A stretch of 12,515 nt of DNA from Aalborgiella sp031424795 (GTDB lineage Bacteria; Pseudomonadota; Gammaproteobacteria; Burkholderiales; Burkholderiaceae_C), in NCBI GenBank assembly GCA_031424795.1, contig JANPIC010000003.1, positions 1 through 12,515 of the forward strand, read 5' to 3'. A model generated the notes under the pieces. It did not search any database and was not told where the DNA came from. It worked only from the letters and a program-made list of their open reading frames with translations. Position 1 is the first letter of the stretch; each line of letters starts with the position of its first letter. The position numbers were made by a program, and so were the translations under genes. Of this stretch, positions 6,402 to 12,515 are shown one piece after another.

Positions 6402-7448
6402 ATGTCACATCAAAGCCCAAATCCCATCCTCAACATCCAGCCACTAGGCCCCAGCCCGACGCCGTGGCCGACGATGGATCCGTTTTTGTTTTGCGTTTAC
6501 CACGACGACAAATACCCGGCGGGTAACGGCCATATGGCGCCAAATGCCTCGTTGGCAGGCCGTCAAATCGGGCAAGATTTCAGCGGCAAAGACGGCTGGA
6601 GCATGTACCACGGGCAGACGGTGCCTGGCTTTCCGTCGCATCCGCACCGTGGCTTTGAGACGGTCACCATCGTGCGCAAGGGGCTGATTGACCATTCCGA
6701 CTCGTTAGGTGCAACCGCGCGATTCGGCGGTGGCGACACGCAGTGGCTGACGGCGGGCGGCGGTATTGTGCACTCGGAGATGTTCCCGTTGATGGACGCT
6801 ACTCAGCCGAATCCTCTGGAATTGTTCCAAATTTGGTTAAATTTGCCCGCTAAAAGCAAAATGGTACCCGCACATTTCACGATGCTGTGGAACGAGAAAA
6901 TTGCGCGCCACACCGTCACCGATGCGAATGGCAAAACTGCTGAAATTGCGGTGATTGCGGGTTCGTTGATGGACAATGTCGGTGCAAAAGCCCTGCCACC
7001 ACCGCCAGATTCATGGGCATCGCAAGCGGAGAGCGATTTGGCGATTTTGACGTTGAAGCTCGCGCCAGGTGCGCGTTGGACACTGCCAAAGGCTGCAAAA
7101 CAAGACACCAAGCGTCAACTTTACTGCTTCAAAGGCAGCAAAGTGACCGTGGCGGAGCAAGCTGTGGGTTACGTCGTGGCTGAGCTGCGTGGTGATATGG
7201 ACGTGGAAATTTTCAACGGTGGCAATGAGTTGGCTGAGTTTTTGCTGCTGCAAGCCCGCCCGATTGGTGAGCCTGTCGCGCAATACGGCCCCTTCGTCAT
7301 GAACACCCAAGCCGAAATCCGCCAAGCCATCACCGACTACCAACGCACCCAGTTCGGCGGCTGGCCGTACAAAGATGGCGCGCCCGTGCATGGGCGCGAT
7401 CCGGCGCGGTTTGCGAAGCATGTGAGTGGCAAAGAAGAACGACCATAA
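6402..7448 (+). CDS. Pirin family protein
   Basis: A bicupin of the pirin family. Members are metal-binding nuclear proteins in eukaryotes and include quercetinase-like enzymes or metabolic regulators in bacteria; the substrate or partner here cannot be told from sequence. The metal ligands are present: His80 and His82 in HPHRGFETVT, His124 and Glu126 in GIVHSEM. The flanking FGGGDTQWLTAGGG block (108-121) is typical. Residues 1-150 form the pirin N-terminal cupin and about 190-310 the pirin_C cupin (LELFQIWLNLP near 138-148; LLLQARPIGEPVAQYGPFVMN near 281-301). At 348 residues it is somewhat longer than E. coli YhhW (231) or human pirin (290), mainly through a C-terminal tail. The ATG at 6402 lacks a ribosome site and follows a TATAAT almost directly. 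It ends at a strong hairpin shared with the convergent cytochrome gene. Confidence 0.92.
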   Translation: MSHQSPNPILNIQPLGPSPTPWPTMDPFLFCVYHDDKYPAGNGHMAPNASLAGRQIGQDFSGKDGWSMYHGQTVPGFPSHPHRGFETVTIVRKGLIDHSDSLGATARFGGGDTQWLTAGGGIVHSEMFPLMDATQPNPLELFQIWLNLPAKSKMVPAHFTMLWNEKIARHTVTDANGKTAEIAVIAGSLMDNVGAKALPPPPDSWASQAESDLAILTLKLAPGARWTLPKAAKQDTKRQLYCFKGSKVTVAEQAVGYVVAELRGDMDVEIFNGGNELAEFLLLQARPIGEPVAQYGPFVMNTQAEIRQAITDYQRTQFGGWPYKDGAPVHGRDPARFAKHVSGKEERP

Positions 7449-7450
7449 AA

Positions 7451-7477
7451 AAACCTCGCAAATTACTTGCGAGGTTT
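7451..7477. terminator. Bidirectional rho-independent terminator between pirin and cytochrome c
   Basis: A perfect 11-bp stem, AAACCTCGCAA (7451-7461) with TTGCGAGGTTT (7467-7477), encloses a 5-nt loop. On the minus strand the stem runs into an unbroken T tract (the A-run at 7447-7453 in plus orientation), and on the plus strand into a T-rich tail. It lies 2 bp after the pirin stop codon and 35 bp past the cytochrome stop codon. Confidence 0.88.
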
Positions 7478-7512
7478 CTTATTTAAAAGAAATTAAAAAA
7501 CTGATCGTCTTT

Positions 7513-7827
7513 TTACTTCAAAGACATCACCCAAGTTGCCAAAATCTTACCTTCAGCAGCGCTGACTTGCGCATTGGCAGGCATAGGAATAGGACCCCAA
7601 ACGCCAGCGCCACCTTTTTGGATTTTGCCAGCCAGCATCTCAACAGCGTCTTTTTGACCAGCGTACTTCGCCGCAATGTCTTTGTAGCCTGGGCCAACGA
7701 CTTTCTTTTCTACAGAGTGGCAAGACATGCAGTTTTTGTCGGTCGCTAGCTTCAAATCAGCCATCGCAGGCGTAGAAGCAGCAAATGCGGCGAAAGCGGT
7801 CAATGTCATGGCAAGTAGTTTTTTCAT
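7513..7827 (-). CDS. Periplasmic class I cytochrome c (c551/c552 type)
   Basis: A small monoheme electron carrier exported to the periplasm. From the ATG at 7827 it has 104 residues. A Sec signal peptide with KK near the start, a hydrophobic core and a cleavage site after AMA (residue 23) leaves a mature chain of 81 residues, the size of Pseudomonas c551. The heme motif CMSCH (Cys33, Cys36, His37) opens the mature domain, VGPGYKDIAAKYAG (44-57) is typical of this group, and Met82 in GPIPMPAN is the expected sixth heme ligand. The frame stays open to an ATG at 7872, but AGGA a few bases before 7827 and the signal peptide decide the start. No oxidase or nitrite reductase gene is nearby, so its electron partners are unknown. 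It ends at the terminator shared with pirin. Confidence 0.93.
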   Translation of the reverse strand: MKKLLAMTLTAFAAFAASTPAMADLKLATDKNCMSCHSVEKKVVGPGYKDIAAKYAGQKDAVEMLAGKIQKGGAGVWGPIPMPANAQVSAAEGKILATWVMSLK

Positions 7828-7947
7828 CTTATTCCTGTTAATTTTGTTGACGGGTGAAATGTTCTTGCGCATTTTTAGTTTTGTATTACGCCAGTCCGTG
7901 TTAATCTAACGCGATTCTAGTGTTTTGGTTGACGTGGGGTAATTATT

Positions 7948-8217
7948 ATGTATTTTTTAGGTCTTGGTTTGCTGCTTTTGGCTGGCAAATATTTTGAAAT
8001 CAGCCCAGTGGTCGACTGGTCGTGGACATGGGTGCTGTCACCGTTTGGCGCTGCTGTGTTGTGGTGGTGGTGGGCGGATTCATCTGGCTACACCATCAAA
8101 GAGCAAGAGAAAAAGATGGAAATTCGCAAGCAAGCTCGCATTAACAAAAACAAAGAAGCGCTTGGTATGCCTATCAGCAGCCGCAACGGCAGCAGTAAAA
8201 AGACAACCAAACGCTAA
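7948..8217 (+). CDS. Small Trp-rich membrane protein (TIGR04438-like)
   Basis: An 89-residue protein of unknown function resembling the small Trp-rich family found in Burkholderiales (TIGR04438, recognised from memory). It has a hydrophobic N-terminus (MYFLGLGLLLLAG), a second hydrophobic segment at about 26-42 with seven tryptophans in total, including four in a row (W39-W42), and then a very basic tail rich in Lys and Arg (51-89). By the positive-inside rule the tail should be cytoplasmic, with a short hairpin in the inner membrane. A GGGG at 7936-7939 is a weak ribosome site before the ATG. It is transcribed divergently from the cytochrome c gene and followed by its own terminator-like hairpin. 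Another frame (from 7964) is open over the same span but shows no family resemblance. Confidence 0.85.
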   Translation: MYFLGLGLLLLAGKYFEISPVVDWSWTWVLSPFGAAVLWWWWADSSGYTIKEQEKKMEIRKQARINKNKEALGMPISSRNGSSKKTTKR

Positions 8218-8226
8218 TTTTGGGTA

Positions 8227-8251
8227 GCTAGGGCGTCACCTAGCCATTTTT
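8227..8251 (+). terminator. Rho-independent terminator after the Trp-rich gene
   Basis: GCTAGG (8227-8232) pairs with CCTAGC (8239-8244) around a 6-nt loop, followed by CATTTTT. It begins 10 bp after the stop codon at 8217. The T-run is only on the plus strand, so it would not obviously serve the convergent ilvD. Confidence 0.7.
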
Positions 8252-8269
8252 CCGAGCGGCATAAGCTAC

Positions 8270-9958
<1,689 letters not shown>

Positions 9959-9989
9959 GGTCGGGTTTGTTGTGAGTGTAGATGCTTCT

Positions 9990-9995
9990 ATTATA
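9990..9995 (-). promoter_or_regulatory. Candidate -10 box of ilvD
   Basis: Reading the minus strand, a perfect TATAAT lies about 31 nt before the ilvD ATG, giving a leader of roughly 25 nt. No good -35 hexamer occurs at 16-18 nt; a TTGACC is present but 24 nt away. The promoter may need an activator, or the match may be chance. Confidence 0.4.
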
Positions 9996-10027
9996 AGAAA
10001 GCTTTTGAGATGAGAGTGAGGTCAAAA

Positions 10028-10087
10028 TTGCTATTTATTTAATAGCTGCTTAGGCAATAAATACAATGGCTAGAGTCGTATTTTAGG
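10028..10087 (+). repeat. AT-rich dispersed repeat, copy B
   Basis: This aligns with the repeat at 6293-6364. It opens with TTGCTAT and an inverted repeat GCTATT (10030-10035) with AATAGC (10041-10046), followed by CTTAGG, AATAAATAC identical in nine bases, GGCTAGAG and TATTTTAGGG identical in ten bases. It lacks about 11 bp that copy A has before the final block. It lies between the ilvD promoter region and the terminator of the OmpA-like gene. Confidence 0.65.
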
Positions 10088-10098
10088 GTGAAAAAATG

Positions 10099-10125
10099 AA
10101 AAAAGAGGCCGAAGCCTCCTTTTTT
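10099..10125 (-). terminator. Rho-independent terminator with UUCG tetraloop, after the OmpA-like gene
   Basis: On the minus strand GAGGC, TTCG, GCCTC and then TTTTTT form a compact stem with a stable UUCG loop and a U-tract (core 10118-10105). A-T pairing on both sides lengthens it across one A/C mismatch. It starts about 17 nt after the stop codon at 10142. Confidence 0.88.
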
Positions 10126-10141
10126 GCTACGCGTGCGTGGT

Positions 10142-11269
10142 TTACTTACGAATAGTCACTTCCACGCGACGGGCTTCTTCGTTGCTCACGGCGGCACCAG
10201 CTGTGGTGTTTGCGGGTTTCTCTAGCATCACGCGGTCTTCAGCAATGCCGGCGGCTTTGAGGCCTGCGGCAACGCCTTTGGCGCGGTTTTTAGACAATTC
10301 TGCGTTAGCGGCAGCATTGCCAGTTGGGTCGTTGAAACCAGATACCACGGCTTTGCTTGTGGCATTGGCTTTCAGGTGATCGACCAATGCTTTTGCTGTT
10401 TCAGTAAAACCGGCTGCAACGGCGGCTTTGCCAGTGTCAAAGTAAACTTTCAAAGCTGGTGCACCATCGTGTGTGAAGGCAACCAAACCTGAACCCGCTG
10501 GAACAGCTTCGGCAGCGGCTTTTGCTGCGGCGTCTGCGGTTGCTTTGGCAGCGGGATCAGCATCAGCTTTGGCTTTAGCGGCAGCGTCTGCAACGGCTTT
10601 ATCAGCATCTGCAGTGGCCGTTGCAGCAGCATTTTTAGCACCGTCAGCAGCTTGCTTAGCAGCATCACCACCTTTGTTGCAATAGCTGAGTAAGAAGAGG
10701 GCTGCGATACCGGCAGCCAACCAGGGCAGCCATTTCATCAAACCACCGCTTGCTGCAGTTGCTGCGTTGACACCTGCATTAGCCGCAGAACCTACTGCGT
10801 GGCCAGCTGAACCGACCACTTTGCTGGCTGCAACGGTGGCGGCGCCTGCTGCACCAGTCAAAGCTGATGCGCCGCCAGTGATGAAGCCCATCACGTCGCT
10901 GGACAACGATGTTGGGATTGATCCGCCTGGGGTGAGTTTGCCGATAACCATAGGCAACAAAAAGCCCAAAGCTGAAGAAGCAGTAGAACCACCAATGCCC
11001 AATTTGGACGTGATGCCGCTGAGCAAGCCACCTTGGCCACCAAACAAGGATTCGATTTGTGAGCTGCTCACGGCTTGCACGCCCGCACCACCACCCAGCC
11101 ATGAATGAGCGATATTACCCAAACCACTTGCAGACAGCTTGGTCAGAAAACCCGCGATGCCGCCCGTGTCTTTGTTGGTGATGTAAGCCAGCAACATTTG
11201 CACCAATGGGCCGGCTTTGTCGCCAAGGCCAAAGCGTGATGCTGCTTCGCGGATGATGAGGTCAAACAT
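10142..11269 (-). CDS. DUF937 (YidB-like) - transmembrane - OmpA C-terminal domain protein
   Basis: An envelope protein with three parts. Residues 1-135 resemble DUF937/YidB (MFDLIIREAASRFGL; LTKLSASGLGNIAHSWLGGG; LGFLLPMVIGKLTPGG). A Gly/Ala-rich stretch leads to one membrane segment at about 178-197 (MKWLPWLAAGIAALFLLSYC). A long Ala/Lys/Asp helix (200-258) precedes an OmpA-type peptidoglycan-binding domain (about 273-375) with KVYFDTG, Asp314 and Arg329 spaced 15 apart as in OmpA Asp271/Arg286, NAELSKNRAKGV and a final RRVEVTIRK. By inference the OmpA domain binds peptidoglycan in the periplasm and DUF937 faces the cytoplasm. The start at 11269 has a good GGGAG site; an open-frame ATG at 11320 has none. 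It is monocistronic, divergent from lgt, and ends at a UUCG-loop terminator. Its biological role is unknown. Confidence 0.9.
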   Translation of the reverse strand: MFDLIIREAASRFGLGDKAGPLVQMLLAYITNKDTGGIAGFLTKLSASGLGNIAHSWLGGGAGVQAVSSSQIESLFGGQGGLLSGITSKLGIGGSTASSALGFLLPMVIGKLTPGGSIPTSLSSDVMGFITGGASALTGAAGAATVAASKVVGSAGHAVGSAANAGVNAATAASGGLMKWLPWLAAGIAALFLLSYCNKGGDAAKQAADGAKNAAATATADADKAVADAAAKAKADADPAAKATADAAAKAAAEAVPAGSGLVAFTHDGAPALKVYFDTGKAAVAAGFTETAKALVDHLKANATSKAVVSGFNDPTGNAAANAELSKNRAKGVAAGLKAAGIAEDRVMLEKPANTTAGAAVSNEEARRVEVTIRK

Positions 11270-11316
11270 GATCGAATCTCCCTGAATTTCTGAGTTTTGT
11301 TGAAAGTAAACAAGTT

Positions 11317-11337
11317 TCATACCAAACGCGTATGAAT
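11317..11337. repeat. Perfect 7-bp inverted repeat upstream of the OmpA-like gene
   Basis: TTCATAC (11317-11323) and GTATGAA (11331-11337) flank a 7-bp spacer, 48 bp before the ATG of the OmpA-like gene. It has the size of an operator or a leader hairpin; no regulator can be named. Confidence 0.4.
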
Positions 11338-11354
11338 TTTGGATTCTAAGTAGT

Positions 11355-11382
11355 TGGTTAAGAAATGGTTAACGGATTGACT
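11355..11382 (+). promoter_or_regulatory. Candidate lgt promoter region with tandem TGGTTAA sites
   Basis: TGGTTAA occurs at 11355-11361 and again at 11366-11372, one helical turn (11 bp) apart. It is followed by a TTGACT hexamer at 11377-11382 resembling a -35 box. No good -10 follows at 16-18 nt (TACAAA lies at 15). This arrangement suits an activator bound upstream of a promoter, but the evidence is a motif match only. Confidence 0.3.
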
Positions 11383-11503
11383 GCAATATGTAAACAATAC
11401 AAAAATAGCAGAAATAATTGGCAATTCGTTACCAAAAAAGTATCACTTGCCATATTGTCCGCCAGGTATCAGAGCAGTCACTTCTGCTGCTAACATCGTA
11501 ACC

Positions 11504-12337
11504 ATGTTAATTCACCCCCAAATCAACCCCGTCGCACTTCAGCTTGGCCCTTTGGCTATCCATTGGTATGGCTTAACTTACCTTGCCGCGTTTGGCTTGT
11601 TCATGTTCCTCGGTTTTCGCCGTTTGAAGCATCAGCCCTACGCACGACTGGCTGGTGACACAGCGGGAAAATGGTCGAGGCGCGATGTAGAAGACATTTT
11701 GTTCGCTGGCGTGATGGGCGTCATCTTGGGCGGTCGCATTGGCTACTGCTTGTTTTACAAACCCGCTTATTACGCGGCACACCCCTTGGAAATTTTTGCG
11801 GTTTGGCAAGGCGGCATGAGTTTTCATGGCGGCATGCTGGGGGTGATTGTGGCGATGGTCTGGTACGCCTATTCACGCAAAAAACCGTTTTGGCAGCTGA
11901 TTGACTTTGGCGTGCCTTGTGTTCCCACAGGTTTGGCCGCAGGGCGGATTGGCAATTTCATCAATGGCGAGCTGCCTGGCCGTTTGTCTGACCCGTCGCT
12001 GCCGTGGGGCATGGTGTTCAGAGGTTACGGTGATGCGCCGCGCCATCCTTCGCAGATTTACCAGTTTTTGCTGGAAGGTTTGCTGCTCTTTGTGCTGCTG
12101 TGGCTCTATGCCCGTAAAGAACGCAAAGAGGCGCAGGTGTCGGCAGCGTTCTTCTTTGGCTACGGCGTCCTGCGCTTCACGGCAGAGTTTTTCAGAGAAC
12201 CAGACGCGCATTTGGGCATTTTGTCACTCGGCATGAGCATGGGGCAGTGGCTGTGCGTGCCCATGATTGTGGGCGGCGCAGCGCTGTGGGTTTGGGCGAA
12301 TGGTCGTCCAAACACATCTTCATCCGTTCGATCTTAA
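11504..12337 (+). CDS. lgt: Prolipoprotein diacylglyceryl transferase
   Basis: Inner-membrane enzyme that transfers a diacylglyceryl group from phosphatidylglycerol to the lipobox cysteine of prolipoproteins, the first step of lipoprotein maturation. From the ATG at 11504 it has 277 residues (family about 260-300). Motifs include IHWYGLTYLAAF (19-30), GGRIGYCLFY (76-85), SFHGGMLG with His108 (E. coli H103), the signature GRIGNFINGELPGR (147-160) with Arg148 (E. coli R143), PRHPSQIYQ (179-187) and RFTAEFFREPD (224-234). Several membrane segments are evident. An in-frame ATG at 11447 would add 19 residues unlike any Lgt N-terminus and is not used here; neither start has a strong ribosome site. 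It is divergent from the OmpA-like gene, and its stop codon overlaps that of the convergent hydrolase. Confidence 0.95.
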   Translation: MLIHPQINPVALQLGPLAIHWYGLTYLAAFGLFMFLGFRRLKHQPYARLAGDTAGKWSRRDVEDILFAGVMGVILGGRIGYCLFYKPAYYAAHPLEIFAVWQGGMSFHGGMLGVIVAMVWYAYSRKKPFWQLIDFGVPCVPTGLAAGRIGNFINGELPGRLSDPSLPWGMVFRGYGDAPRHPSQIYQFLLEGLLLFVLLWLYARKERKEAQVSAAFFFGYGVLRFTAEFFREPDAHLGILSLGMSMGQWLCVPMIVGGAALWVWANGRPNTSSSVRS

Positions 12338-12515
12338 TTTCGGTTGATGAAGGCCGCCGCGGCGGCAATCAGCGCATCCGGCTGATCTCGGTGCGGCGAG
12401 TGGCCGCAATCAGCCAGTTCCAGCAATTGGGTTGCCGGCAACACACGTTTGATACCGTGAATCTGCTCCAGCGTGCCGTATTCATCGTCCAGCCCTTGAA
12501 CGGCCAACAGCGGGC
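12334..12515 (-). CDS. Alpha/beta hydrolase, C-terminal end (5' part beyond window)
   Basis: The last 59 codons of a gene entering from the right edge. They carry an alpha/beta-hydrolase fold ending: PLLAVQGLDDEYGTLEQI (1-18), where an Asp at 9 or 10 would be the catalytic acid, and CGHSPHRDQPDAL (36-48), where His38 is the expected catalytic histidine. This pattern is common in small cytoplasmic esterase- or peroxidase-like hydrolases. The substrate cannot be predicted, and the nucleophile elbow is outside the window. The TAA at 12336-12334 overlaps by two bases the TAA of lgt on the other strand. Confidence 0.82.
   Translation of the reverse strand, partial: PLLAVQGLDDEYGTLEQIHGIKRVLPATQLLELADCGHSPHRDQPDALIAAAAAFINRN

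Noticed and set aside
7426..7749. 107-codon plus-strand frame overlapping the pirin end, terminator and cytochrome c
   Set aside because: It runs through a strong terminator hairpin and antisense to a cytochrome c with heme motif and signal peptide.

Overview
The window reads as an ordinary chromosomal housekeeping segment of a beta-proteobacterium, most likely Burkholderiales and probably Comamonadaceae (Rhodoferax/Limnohabitans-like). This rests on protein flavour: a small Trp-rich Burkholderiales protein, an acetyl-CoA synthetase and IlvD of the Comamonadaceae type, and a class I fumarase next to murI. No 16S or other marker is present, so the genus is a guess. No tRNA, rRNA, CRISPR array, integrase, transposase or defence system was found, and no undescribed multi-gene system. 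No gene-free stretch exceeds 300 bases; the longest is about 270 bp (6131-6401) and is filled by two repeat elements.

Layout. 1-1984 (minus): class I fumarase followed 2 bp later by glutamate racemase (murI, cut by the window edge). 2085-3281 (plus): Na+/H+ antiporter nhaA, probably starting at a TTG. 3291-3908 (minus): a YqhA/UPF0114 membrane protein, convergent with nhaA. 4133-6130 (plus): acetyl-CoA synthetase acs, complete in length but interrupted by an in-frame TAA at codon 77, with a nearby Trp-to-Cys change. 6150-6251: a palindromic REP/MITE-like element, followed by an AT-rich repeat with a second copy at 10028-10087. 6402-7448 (plus): a pirin, possibly read from a leaderless transcript. 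7513-7827 (minus): a periplasmic class I cytochrome c. 7948-8217 (plus): the small Trp-rich membrane protein. 8270-9958 (minus): ilvD. 10142-11269 (minus): a DUF937/YidB-like, transmembrane, OmpA-type envelope protein. 11504-12337 (plus): lgt. 12334-12515 (minus): the C-terminal end of an alpha/beta hydrolase whose stop codon overlaps that of lgt.

The genes form small, mostly single-gene units rather than one pathway: central carbon metabolism (fumarase, acs), branched-chain amino acid synthesis (ilvD), cell-envelope work (murI, lgt, OmpA-like protein), ion homeostasis (nhaA) and electron transfer (cytochrome c). The points most worth checking are the stop codon in acs, the two repeat families, the likely leaderless pirin mRNA, and the protein joining a cytoplasmic-type DUF937 domain to a peptidoglycan-binding domain.
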